Below, one piece after another: positions 22,811 through 34,100 of a DNA stretch of 64,000 nt. Both the position numbers and the translations under genes were made by a program. The DNA comes from Miscanthus floridulus (taxonomy: Eukaryota; Streptophyta; Magnoliopsida; Poales; Poaceae). The notes below the pieces were generated by a model. The model had not been told where the DNA came from and ran no database searches. It saw only the letters and a list, made by a program, of their open reading frames with translations. The stretch's first letter is position 1. The number at the start of each line of letters is the position of its first letter. The DNA is taken from assembly GCF_019320115.1 (NCBI RefSeq), contig NC_089583.1, forward strand, positions 81,919,928 to 81,983,927, in the 5' to 3' direction.

Positions 22811-24096
22811 TGTTGGGTACCATAAAACGGGGGTACCCCTAGCGTATATCGAAAGAGCCACTTCAACCCCATAAAAAACAAAGCCAGAAGGTAAGCCATT
22901 GGTTAATTACCGGCCCCGTCCGAGCCCACCGGCTCTCCGCCTCGTGCGAGGCCACGCATGGGAGGCCTCGACAAGGAACCCATTCTCCGTCTCGCCCGAC
23001 GGCCCCGCGCGTACGGCCTCGGACGAGACAACGATTCTCCATATCGCTCGAGGCCGGCTCGGCAATAGCCCGTCGCCCCCGCCTCGACCCGTCTTCCCAA
23101 CAACGCGCCGCATCCCATTAATGTGTCAACCACTCCCGCAATCTCAGCCGGGCGACGGCTCAACACTGCGGAGTGGCCGACGGGATGGGAGGTCACACCG
23201 ACGCCATATCGACCAGAGCAGGATGGGGTAGGGGTTACCGGCCACTACGCACTAGTGTTGTACCCACGATCAGCGCCCAAACTACACTGTGCCACCTAAT
23301 CCTTGCCCCTAGAACAGCGCGGCATGGGGAGTCATGTCCGGGTCACTATAGCCCCGGAATCAGCATGCGAGCCCGACCGCTCTCTCCAAAGCCTCGGCAA
23401 TCTACTACAGGGTCTCAGCAAACATGGGATTCACGACTGCCAAGCCTCCCACTATGGCTCAGCCTTGGCACCAACTAAGCATCGGCCTCTCGTGCCGTTG
23501 ACACACAGTGACCAGCACGCCAACTGCCGCGCCCGCTTCAAGGTAACACTGGAGCTTCCACAACGCACAGGATCGGATGTGACCAGCACATCACCCCAGT
23601 ACTTAAGGATGGACCACTCCGTCGACCGCACCGTCACAGGAACATGCTACAGGGCTCGGACATGTCGCCTTCGTCCGCACGACGTCGTGTAGCTAGCGAA
23701 TGTATTACCCTCGTCCCCCTTCAACTATAAAAGGGAGGGACCTGGACCGTTTCTAGGGGGACGGACGATTAGGCCTAGGCTCACGCAACGAACTCACGCA
23801 TATACGCACGAACGAACAACCAAGCTCCCCCACGGCTTGAGATCAACACCTCAAGCAATCCACGCCGCACAACAAAGAGACCTGGGACTAAGCCCCCTCT
23901 CTCGCCCTGCTTGTAACCCCCTACTACGAGCATTTCGGTGCAAGGAATACAGGATCGATCCCTTGAACTAGATGTAGGGTACCCATAACCCGAACTAGTA
24001 TAAACTTTGTGTCTCTTTGCATCACCATCCGGAATTGAGAACATGCAGTACAAATTTACTAGTGGGTTGAGGACCCACCAGTCCAAAACACCAACA
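22811..24096 (+). repeat. 5' LTR of the Tat element (1286 bp)
   Basis: Begins TGTTGGGTACC and ends CACCAACA. TATAAAAG at 23726-23733 is the likely promoter and recurs at 38186-38193. It lacks about 54 bases present in the 3' LTR near 37350-37410; otherwise differences are scattered, mostly C/T and G/A. Confidence 0.92.
23726..23733 (+). promoter_or_regulatory. TATA box of the Tat 5' LTR
   Basis: TATAAAAG in the context CAACTATAAAAGGGAGGG, conserved in the 3' LTR. Transcription would start about 30 bases downstream, near 23760. Confidence 0.7.
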
Positions 24097-24097
24097 G

Positions 24098-24116
24098 TTG
24101 GCGTGCCAGGTAGGGG
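24098..24116 (+). promoter_or_regulatory. Primer-binding site of the Tat element
   Basis: TTGGCGTGCCAGGTAGGGG begins one base after the LTR. The TGGCGCGCCAGGTAGGGG type of site is usual for grass Tat elements; I do not assign the tRNA with certainty. Confidence 0.75.
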
Positions 24117-24154
24117 CCTCTACGTGTCAGTTTCGTCATCCCAACAAGTTCTAA

Positions 24155-26640
24155 ATGGCAGACCTCGTACGACTGCTGCGTCTTAGCACGGTGATTTGGT
24201 TTAGGAGCCTAGAGTTCATGTCTCTAGGGCATGAGTATGACATGGTACTCCTTATGCCCCAAGCCCCACCGACCGACGACAACGTCATGCACCGACAGCC
24301 CAGGCGTAGGCAGCGCCAGGGCGGCCGCTCTCGCTGCGCTCACCAGGCACGATGCGAGCAAGATCACCCCGACGCTATGCGAACCTAGGGTGACACGCTG
24401 CTCTCTGCTGGTATCCTACGACCAGCTGTTGGCACAAGGTCCCTGGTTGGGGACCTGTCTAGCCTAAGCCTGGACAAGGGAAAAATGCCGGTGGCATGCG
24501 GCGATGCCCCGTCATCAAGCTCCGCTCCACCACTCCCTGAGGAGCCAACTCCGGCGGAGTAGAGCCAGGCGATGGCACCATCCCCATGCCCCTTCGGGTT
24601 GAGAAATGTCGCCACCTCTTATGCTTACGCCTATGCTTCCGCTCACACAGTTCCCTCAGGACGCCGCCAGTGCTTCGCTCTCGATTTCGACACCACCGCG
24701 TCGACCCACACCCACGCTGACTCCTTGGAGGAGGATGAGGCATGGGCTAGAGTGGATTTCTCCAAACTCCATGACCCTGAAGCCATGCGCCGCTTCTTGG
24801 CCGCAAGCGACTACTGCTTCGGCTACTCCGACTCCGATGACGAGGGCATCTACGACCCCACTCGCGAGTGTTTCCACGTTGGGCTCGGGATGCCAAGGAC
24901 AGGTGAGGAAGATGAGGGCACAGGCAACCGGTCTCTGCCTCGCTAGGGAGTGGACGCCGCCACACCTCCGCGCATTGTCCCACCGGTAGCACGGAGCAGG
25001 AACCTTGCCCCCACGCAACCTCAACGCCCAGACCTAGAACAGCTCCGTGAGCTCCAGGCCAAGGTCGAACAAGACCGACTCCTCCTGCAGCAGCTTTGAG
25101 ACTCTCTCAAACAGGAGCAGCAAGGTCACGGCGATGGTGGAGGAGCCCGATGGAGGGCCCACGATGTGCACCACCGCATCCACGATGATGAGGGGAGTGA
25201 GCAACCCCTAATCTTCAATCACACTAGCCAGAATGTCGCGGCTGCGGCAATGCTAGTCCGCGCGATGCCCGAGCCTTCTACCATAGAGGGGCGATGGGTC
25301 CGTGGCTAGCTCTGAGATCTTCTTGAGACCGCCGCAGTGCAGCAGGCCGAGAGTTCCACCTCCCGACGTCATGGGGGCGCCTCAGACCTACCCGTGGCAC
25401 CGCCTTAGCAAGATAGGGAAGCCTCGGTTCGTCACGAGCCCGCTCAAGCACCGATAGCCCATAGGGTTCCCTTGCTGCTTGACCGCCTCGGCAACCAATG
25501 CGAGGTGTAAGGAGACTATGAGGTGGTCAGCAGGCGACAACGCCACGACAATGAGGGGCCAGCCTAGGTCTACCACCCACACTAAAGTGGCCATTATGAC
25601 AGTGAGAAGGACCACAGTCCTTCTCCTGAACCGCCTGGCCCTTGAGTCTTTAGCAGAGCCATCCGCGCTGCTCATTTCCCAGCCCAGTTTCGGCAACCAG
25701 CCATCCTCACAAAGTATAGCGGTGAGACCAATCCCGAACTTTGGCTTGCCAATTACTGCCTGGCTTGTCAGCTAGGTGGCGCGGGTGATGACCTGCTCAT
25801 CATCCGCAACCTCCCCTTGCTCTTATCAGACTCGGCGTGAGCCTGGCTCGAGCACCTTCCTCCCTCACAAATCCATGACTGGCGTGACTTGGTTAGGGTC
25901 TTCATCGGGAATTTCTAGGGCACATATGTGTGCCCTGGAAACTCTTGGGACCTTAAGAGCTATCGCCAGAAACTGGACGAGTCTCTCCAAGACTTCATTC
26001 GACGCTTCTCCAAACAGTGCACCGAGTTGCCCAGCGTCGGCGACTCGGAAATCGTTCAGGCTTTCCTCTCTGGCACCACCTACCAAGACTTGGTCTGAGA
26101 GTTAGGCCAGAACATGCCACGCTCGGCTACCGCGCTCCTCGACATCACCACCAACTTTGCCTTGGGCGAAGAGGCTGTTGGGGCCATCTTCCCCGACAGC
26201 GACACCAAAGGGAAGCAGAGGGACGAGGCCCCCGAGGCCTCGGCTCCCCACCTCCCCAAGAGAAAGAAAAAGGGTCACCAGGGGAAGCAGGACATCCTCG
26301 AGGCTGATCTGGTCGTGGCCACAGAACGCAAGAATCCCCAAGGCCCCAAGGGCCCCAGGCCCTTCGACGACATGCTTAGGAAACCCTGCCCTTACCACCA
26401 GGGCCTGGTAAAGCACGCCCTTGAGGATTGCTCCATGCTCCGGTGTTACTACGCCAAGCTCGGGCTCCCCGATGATGATGCCAAGTAGAGGGACACCGGT
26501 GACCAGGATGATGACAAGGATGATGGGTTCCCCGAGGTGCACAACGCCTTCATGATCTTTGGTGGACCCTCGGCGTGCCTTACGGCGTGCCAGCGAAAGA
26601 GGGAGCGTCGAGAGGTCTTCTCGGTCAAGGTGGCCACTCC
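24155..26640 (+). pseudogene. gag region of the Tat element
   Basis: The middle part (25660-26100) is the Retrotrans_gag core: FRQPAILTKYSGETNPELWL, a DLLIIRNLPLLL segment, HDWRDLVRVFIGNF and QDFIRRFSKQCTELP can be read with stops between. A Lys-rich basic stretch with RKKKGHQGK lies near 26260. Near 26385-26430 a CPYH-x-GLVKHALEDC arrangement resembles a zinc knuckle variant with histidine in the second position. The region 24572-24946 is acidic and of unknown role. It would form the particle core. Confidence 0.8.
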
Positions 26641-26659
26641 TTGATACATCGACTGGTCT

Positions 26660-27300
26660 TAGGAAGCGATCACCTTTGATCGAGATGACCACCCCAACCA
26701 TGTCCCAAATCCCGGGCAGTACCCGCTTGTTGTCGACCCAATCGTTGGCAACACCCGACTCACCAAGGTGTTGATGGACGGAGGCAGCGGCCTCAACATC
26801 CTCTACGCCAGCACCCTAGAGCTCCTGGAGATCGACCGGTCGTGGCTCCGGGGTGACGCTACGCCTTTCCATGGCATCATGCCAGGGAAACGCACGCGGC
26901 CTCTAGGGTGCATCGACCTTCCTGTTTGCTTCAGCACCCCCTCCAACTACCGCAAGGAGGTCCTTACCTTTGAGGTGGTTGGATTCAGGGGAACCTACCA
27001 CGCCATCCTAGGGTGGTCGTGCTACGCCAAGTTCATGGTGGTCCCCAACTACACCTACCTCAAGCTCAAGATGCTAGGTCCCAATGGTGTCATCACGATC
27101 GAGTCCACGTACGAACATGCATACGACTACGACATCGAGTGCATCGAATACGCCGAGGCTCTCGTGGAAGCCGAGACCCTCATCGTTGACCTCGAACGAC
27201 TTAGCAGCCAGCTACCCGAGCCCAAGCGTCAAGCCAGGACATTCAAGCCCATGGAAGCTATCAAGCTCGTCCCAGTCGACCCCGCCTACCCCGATGACTA
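26660..27300 (+). pseudogene. Aspartic protease region of the Tat element
   Basis: An uninterrupted stretch of 177 codons from 26768 begins with VLMDGGSGLNILYA, the protease active-site type D-G-G-S used by Tat elements, and continues with the HAILGW segment near 27000. It is the longest stop-free part of the polyprotein. The adjacent upstream stop codons are at 26641 and 26659. Confidence 0.85.
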
Positions 27301-28160
27301 GGCGCTGAGGATCAGCGCCACCCTCGACATCAAATAGGAAGTCATGCTCGTTGACTTTCTCCGTGCGAACGCCGACATGTTCGCGTGGAGTCCCTCAGAC
27401 ATGCTGGGCATACCAAGGGAGGTCACCAAGCACACCTTAGACATCCGGACCGGCTCTAGACTGGTGAAGCAGTGCCTACGCCGATTCAATGAGGAAAAGC
27501 GCAGGACCATCGACGAGGAGGTACAGAAACTTTTGGCGGCCGAGTTCATCAAGGAAGTATCCCATCCAAAATGGTTAGCTAACCCTGTGTTGGTCAAGAA
27601 GAAGAATGGGAAGTGGAGGATGTGTGTAGACTACACTGGTTTGAATAAAGCCTACCTGAAAGTGCCCTTCCCACTACCTCGAATCGATCAAATCGTTGAC
27701 TCCACTGCAGGATGCGAGACCTTGTCTTTCCTTGATGCGTATTCTGGTTACCATCAAATCAAGATGAAAGAGTCTGACCAGCTCGCGACTTCTTTCACCA
27801 CCCCATTCGACATGTACTGCTACGTAACTATGCCGTTCGGCCTCAGAAACATAGGGGCCACGTACTAGCGGCGCATGACCTAGGTCTTTGGTGACCACAT
27901 TGGGCGAACCATCGAGGCCTATGTGGACGACATTGTGGTCAAGTCTAGAAGGGCCGGGGACCTCATCGACGACCTAGAGATAGCCTTCAAATGCCTTAGA
28001 GAGAAGGGCATCAAGCTCAACCCCGAGAAGTGTGTGTTCGGGGTGCCCCGAGGCATGCTCTTGGGATTCATAGTCTCAGAACACGGCATCAAGGCCAACC
28101 CAGAGAAGGTCTCAGTCGTGACCAACATGGGGCTGATCTGAGACCTCAAGGGAGTACAGA
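27301..28160 (+). pseudogene. Reverse transcriptase of the Tat element
   Basis: Readable segments include FAWSPSDMLGIPREV, KWLANPVLVKKKNGKWRMCV, PLPRIDQIVDSTAGCE, FLDAYSGYHQIKM and the catalytic YVDDIVVKS at about 27919-27945 with both Asp residues intact. Stops at 27866 and 27881 (both TAG) interrupt the motif region just before the catalytic box. Confidence 0.9.
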
Positions 28161-28702
28161 GGGTCATGGGGTGCCTTGCGGCCCTGAGTCGCTTCATCTT
28201 GCGCCTTGGCGAAAAAGGCTTGCCTCTGTACCACCTCTTGAGAAAATCCAAACGCTTTTCTTGGACCCCTGAGGCCGAAGAAGCCCTCGCCAAGCTCAAA
28301 GCACTGCTTACCAATCCTCCCATCCTGGTACTGCCGGCTAGGGATGAGGCCCTCTTACTCTATGTCACCGCGACAACCCAAGTGGCCAGCGCGGTCGTAG
28401 TAGTAGAGAGGCAGGAAGAGGGGAATGCTCTACCCATCCAATGACCTGTTTACTTCATCAGTGAAGTGCTCTCTAAGACCAAAGCACGCTACCCCCACAT
28501 CCAAAAGCTTATCTACACCATAGTCTTGGCTCGACGCAAGCTGCGCCACTACTTCGAGTCCCGCCCGGTGACTATGATATCGTCTTTCCCCCTGGGAGAG
28601 ATAATCCATAACCGGGAGGCCTCGGGTAGGATAGCCAAATGGGTCGTCGAACTCATGGGGGAAGCCCTGACCTTTGCACCTCGAAAAGCAATAAAATCCT
28701 AG
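28161..28702 (+). pseudogene. First (Ty3-type) RNase H of the Tat element
   Basis: After LPLYHLLRKSKRFSWTPEAE comes a decayed RNase H: LLLYVTATTQVASAVVVVER, the PVYFISEVLSKTKARYPHIQ segment and LRHYFESRPVTM. The expected catalytic Asp in the position of LYVTATT is Thr-like here, as is usual for the degenerate first RNase H of Tat elements. Confidence 0.8.
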
Positions 28703-29330
28703 GTCTTGGCCGATTTTGTGTCTGAGTGGACCAACACCCAACTGCCACCTGCTCAAATTCAGACGGAGTGCTGGACCATGTACTTCGATGGGTCCCTGAT
28801 GAAGACCGGGGTAGGCGCGGGTCTGCTCTTCATCTCGCCCCTTGGAGTACACATGTGCTACATGGTTCAGCTCCACTTTGCCACCTCCAACAACGTAGCT
28901 GAGTATGAAGCCCTTGTCAACGGCTTGCAGATCGCCATCGAGCTTGGAGTATGGCGTCTCAACATCCAGGGTGACTCATAGCTCATCGTTGATCAAGTCA
29001 TGAAGGAGTCAAACTATCTCGACCCCAAAATGGAGGCGTACTACAAGATGGTATGTCGCCTAGAAGACAAGTTCGACGGTCTCGAACTCAACCACATCAC
29101 CCGGAAATACAACGAGGCCATGGACAAACTGGCAAAGATGGCCTTGACATGGGCTCTGATCCCCCCGAACGTCTTTGCTAGGGACCTCCACAAGCCTTCC
29201 AATGACTATGCCTCGGCAGCAGAAGAGGGCCCATCGGCCGAACCCACCATGGGGCTCGACGCCCCCTCTGCTGCCGAGACTCCTTCGGCCGAGCCCGAGG
29301 TCATGGAAGTCAACACAGGGCCTCCCTAGA
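28703..29330 (+). pseudogene. Second, archaeal-type RNase H of the Tat element
   Basis: WTMYFDGSLMKTGVGAGLLF, then SNNVAEYEALVNGLQIAIEL and LNIQGDS with a stop, then LIVDQV. These are the D-E-D positions of the second RNase H that marks Tat elements. A linker with repeated Pro/Ser/Ala/Glu follows at 29200-29330. Confidence 0.88.
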
Positions 29331-30583
29331 CCGACCAAGGCACAGATTGGCGAGTCCCATTTTGTGATTGGCTCGCTCAGGGAGAACTTCCTAATGATAG
29401 GACCAAATCCCGATGGCTTACACGACAAGCCAAGACTTACATCCTCTGCAATCACGAATTGTACAGGCGAAGTCCCTCTAGCATCCTCCATCGATGCATC
29501 ACCACCGAGGCAGGACAAGCCCTACTTTAGGACTTACACGTAGGGGCCTGTAGGCACCATGCAGTGCCTCAGACGCTCGTCGGAAACGCCTTCCGCCAAG
29601 GGTTCTACTGGCCGATAGCGGTTGCCGATGCCACCAAGTTAGTACGCTCCTGCGATGGATGCCAGTACTATGCACGGTAGACGCACCTCCTGGCCCAAGC
29701 CCTCCAAACCATCCCCATCACATGGCCATTTGCCGTATGGGGGCTCGACATGGTCGGGCCTCTGCAGAAGGCCCCCGGGGGCTACACCCATCTTTTGGTA
29801 GCAATCGATAAGTTCTCCAAATGGATCGAGGCTCGTCCGATCAATCAAATCAAATATGAACAAGCAGTGCTATTCTTCACTGACATTATTCACAGGTTCA
29901 GGGTCCCTAACACCATCATCACTAACAATGGGACACAGTTCACCGGCAAAAAATTCTTGACATTCTACGATGACCACCACATCCGTGTGGCCTGGTCAGC
30001 CATAGGACACCCAAGGACCAATGGCCAAGTGGAACGTGCCAACGGCATGATCCTACAAGGCCTCAAGCCAAGAATTTACAACTGGTTGAAGAAGTTTGGC
30101 AAGAAATAGCTCACCGAACTCCCATCGGCCATCTAGAGCCAGAGGAACACTTCAAGCCGAGCCATGGGGTTCACACCTTTCTTCCTGGTCTATGGTGCCG
30201 AGGCCATCCTCCCCACTGACTTGGAATATGGTTCCTCGAGGCTACAGGCCAACAACGAGCAATGCAACCGCACCACCCATGAGGACGCCCTCGACCAACT
30301 GGAGGAAGCCCGAGATGTTGCGCTGCTGCATTCGGCCAAGTACCAGCAAGCCCTACGGCGCTATCAGGCCTGGCGCATTCGAAGCTGAGACCTAAAGGTA
30401 GGTGACCTGGTGTTGAGGCTCACACAGAGCAACAAGGGCCACCACAAGCTGACCCCACCATGGGAAGGACCATACATCGTCGCCCAAGTGCTGAAGCCCG
30501 GGACCTACAAGCTAGCCAACGAGAAGGGCGAAATCCTCACCAACGCTTGGAACATAGAACAGCTACGTCGCTTTTACCCTTAA
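29331..30583 (+). pseudogene. Integrase of the Tat element
   Basis: The zinc-binding part contains the SCDGCQYYAR segment near 29648. The core begins WGLDMVGPLQKAPGG at 29738. The second catalytic residue reads Asn in ITNNGTQFTG (near 29920) where Asp is expected; the third is Glu in GQVERANGM near 30027. A C-terminal GPY/F-like segment PPWEGPYIVAQVLKPGTYKL is near 30457-30515, and the frame ends in RRFYP and TAA. No chromodomain follows, as expected for Tat. Confidence 0.88.
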
Positions 30584-31153
30584 ATTTCCAAGCATTGTAT
30601 ACATTGTTTCTTGAAATACAATTAAGAAGCGTTCTTTAGTTGTTCTAATTATTCGAGAGACCCCCCAGACCCATCATGGGTCTCGGCAATACGATAGCAC
30701 TGTAAGGGAGACTTGGCTCTGCCTCTATAGAACCGGGCCTCCCTCGGGAGCTAGACGGGGGACTCCCCCCTAACTCCCACGCACCATTCTTTAATCGTTT
30801 TTCGAAAAAAAATCCTACGCCAAAACTCTCTAGCACGCTCTGACACGAATCGGTTGTAAAAAACCCACGGACCAAAAAGTCGATTTCCTAAGCAGAAGGC
30901 CGATAGAGTCGTGAGACGGCCTACGCCCCCAGGCTACGGCACTCCCTCGCCACCTTTCGCCCAAGGAACGGCTTAGGTTCCAAGGAGGTTTTTTGCAAAA
31001 AGAAATCTGATCAGAGACAACAGAGGCTAGAGGCTCGGAAATACAAGAAAAACGATTAAGAAACACAAGTACTTTAAAAAAGGCCTCGACGGCCACAAGC
31101 GTTACGACACAAAATCAATCCCTATCTCATTTACATGGCCTCTTGGGCCCAGG
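30584..31153. other. Spacer between Tat pol and the antisense gene
   Basis: About 570 bases with no domain on either strand. It starts with an AT-rich part that could be the 3' end signal for sense RNA (AATACAATTAAG near 30616). It would also be the 3' flank of the antisense gene. Confidence 0.5.
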
Positions 31154-34100
31154 TCAAGGCTCGGGACCTTTAGCATCGACAGACGGCGGGGGAGGGACCA
31201 CCTCCTCTTCGAACAGCGTCACCAGCACCGTGCCAGGGCCTTCCGCCGCCTCCATCAGCTTTGTGACCACCTCGTTGGCCTCCTCATCATCGTCAGGTAG
31301 GACATAGCCATCGCTGATGGCTAGGAGGTCAACGCCGATGTAGTGCGAGGCGATGACAGCCAGTGCGCACTTGACACCCGTGTGCAACGCTCCTCGGAGC
31401 CGCTCGCGCGTTTGGCCGCTCAATGCAACCAGACGGCTCCCAAGGGAGCTACCTGACTAAACCCCCTCGACCTCCAAGGCCTCACAGGTGGTACGGGTGG
31501 CTCCTTTCAGCGCCTCATGCTCCCCGATCTCGGTCTCGAGCACCGCCTGCACTGCAACGGAAGCCTCGGCTGCCCAGGTGACCTCCGCCTCCAACTCTGT
31601 GCCCAAGGAAATAGGGTGGGATTGAGTGCAAAGAAAACCAAGCCAAAAAAGGGACAGAAGCCTGCGGAACTCACCCCTAGCCTTCTACTCCCAGTGTCGG
31701 GCCTCGACTCGAGAGGCCTCGGCTTTGTCTCCCCAGCACTAGGCCTCGGCTTGGGAAGCCTCAGCCTTTTCCTTCAGACGCTGGGCCTCAACCCGAGAAG
31801 CCTTGTCCACCCTGGAAGCCTCTCTCCCTAGCTCTGCATCACACCATGGAGTTAGGAGGCGAACACAAGAAAAACAAAGAAAACGAGGGGGATAGTACTC
31901 ACCCTTGGCCTTTCCCCTCCAGACCACAGCCTCGGTCCGAGAGGCCTCAACCACCGTAAGGGCCTCATCCAAGGCGCCTTTCGTTAGTTGGTGCGCACTC
32001 TGTTTCGCTCCTAGCTGCCCAGCAAGGACCTTGCCCGAGGTCATCGCTTCTTCAGCCCAAGACCTAAAGGCGTCCCGATCACCGGCGACGTGGGTCAGCT
32101 CCTCCTCCAACTCCTTTACCCGCGCCACCAAAGGGGCGACCTACTCCTGGGCCATGGCCACCTTGACCTTCGCATCGGCACAACAAAGACGAAGGTCCTC
32201 CACCTCCATGCTCTGTGCCGCCAGAAGCTTGTTGGCACCCATGAGCAGGCCCTTTTGTCGCTGGAGTTGGTCCCAGATGTCCCTCTCCTACCAGAGAAAG
32301 ACCGACTTCCTAAGGGACCGAGTCTTGAGCTCCTAGGGAAGTAGAACAGGGGTCATTCACTACAACAAAACTTAGAAAAAGACAACATCGCACGAGAAAA
32401 GAAAGCGTGAACCTGGGCGACTCCGGGCAGTTCATCGTGCACCACGGACAGCGCCGTCTGTAGTGACCGCTTCGCCAGCTGGCGGTATTGCTCAAAGGTG
32501 TCCCAGCGCCCACCCTCGGCTACGTCCTTGAGGGCGAACAGAGGCTCCCCCTTAGGGTCATCCTAACTCCACCACAGGACACGTAGGTGATCCCACCCGC
32601 AAGGCTCGGGTCGCACCCGCACGAGGGCCGAGCTTCCCTCGCCTAGGGTCAGAATCGGCTGTTCCATGGCACCGGTCTCCTCGGCATCGACCACCTCCCG
32701 CGCCTGGGATGTATCGTCGGAGGAGATCGGATGGACCTCCGCCTTCTGGGCGCTCTCCCGCAACGACGGCAGGCCTTGAACCAAGGATGCCACAGAGGCC
32801 TCCGCCGCCTTCATCTCCACCTCCTGGGCAGATGGCCTCACCCCCATCATGTCGGCCTCGGTGGTCTCAGGGGCTCTGGCCTCTGCCATCGTGGCCTCAG
32901 TGGTCGTGGAAACGCCAACCCCCGCCGCTACGGCCTCGGTGGTCTTTTGCGCCCCGGCCTCTGTCGCCTCAACCTCAGAGACCCCGGGGGCCTCGACCTT
33001 GATGGCCCTGGCAACTAAGGGCACCTCGGCCCCATCCGACTCACGAGCCTTGCCCTCATGGGGCGGAGGTGCTCCCTCCCCTGTCTGTGTTGGGGTCGCC
33101 TCGGTAGCCCCTCCTTGGGTGGACGGCTCCTTTAGGGCGGCCCTCACCGACGCCGCACCACGTTGTATGGCGGCTTGCGCCTCCGCCACCTAGTGGGTAG
33201 TGGAGCCAGGGCTCACCTTGAGCGCCTTGAGGGGCACCAAGGAAAGCACCTCCGCAGGTCGCTTCTGACTAAGGACAAATCACCTACAAGGTCAGCATGA
33301 GACCGAAGAACGAATGGAAAAATGCGGTGGCTCTACCAAAAATACGCTTACCCCGAGCGAGGCTGCAACCGCTTTGGCACTACAACCCTCGTCTACAAAG
33401 GCGGTGGTGGTGGCAGGGGCGTGGCCTCTGCATCCGCCGGTGCTTGTCAGTCCCCAATGAGCCCCGACACCCCCTCGATCCTCTGCGGGGGCGGTTGCGT
33501 CGCACCCGCCGCCACCTGCTCCACTACTGCCGTTGAGCCCATCGGGCTGATGGCACGCTTGCCTAGCGCCCACACCTCGGGCGTGTCGGCCTCGGCCCCA
33601 GGGCGGGTGACTGCCGACCCTGGGACAGCTCCTCCTCCTCCCCTTGGGAGCGCTAGACTACTTGCCGATGCCCCAGGCACTGTCTCCCCGACGTTAGGGA
33701 GATGGTCCAGGGGACCCCACCCCACCTCGCCCTCATCATCTCCGTCCAAGGCATCCATTGATAGCGACGATGAAGGGGACTCCTCCAATGGGAGACCATC
33801 CTTCCTTTGCTGCCGACGGCGCTTGTCTAGTTCCTCGTGCGCAAGGATCTTCTTCGTGCACTTCACTGCCTTGGCGTCCTTCCGCTTTTTCTGCGCCTCG
33901 GCGTGCGCCCGGTTGATTGCCCGCCGCCTCGCATCCTTAGGAACAGGCGGTGGGGAGGCTCGCACGTCCCTCATCCCTTGTGGGAACGGCGAATGTGGAT
34001 AAGGGAACAAGAAATAATGAGAAATGGAGAGGGCTCGGGGACTGCAGCGGCGTGTGACTTACAAGTGAGAGGAACCCCCGTGACGGATGCATCGCGAGGG

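Larger units (their letters stand above)
24155..30583 (+). pseudogene. gag-pol polyprotein of the Tat element: one frame, many stops
   Basis: From the ATG at 24155 to the TAA at 30581-30583 every recognisable domain lies in the same frame, over about 2140 codons, with no evident frameshift. By eye there are about 18 TAG, about 10 TGA and 2 TAA codons inside. Order: gag, protease, RT, RNase H, second RNase H, integrase. The stops fall where Gln, Trp or Arg would fit. Frame conservation over 6.4 kb with so many stops indicates decay by point mutation, not by indels. No functional polyprotein can be made. Confidence 0.9.

Noticed and set aside
32563..33193. Overlapping plus-strand frames in the antisense gene region
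   Set aside because: They mirror the Ala/Glu/Thr-rich exon 3 of the antisense gene; the minus strand has splice sites and family similarity, the plus strand has neither.
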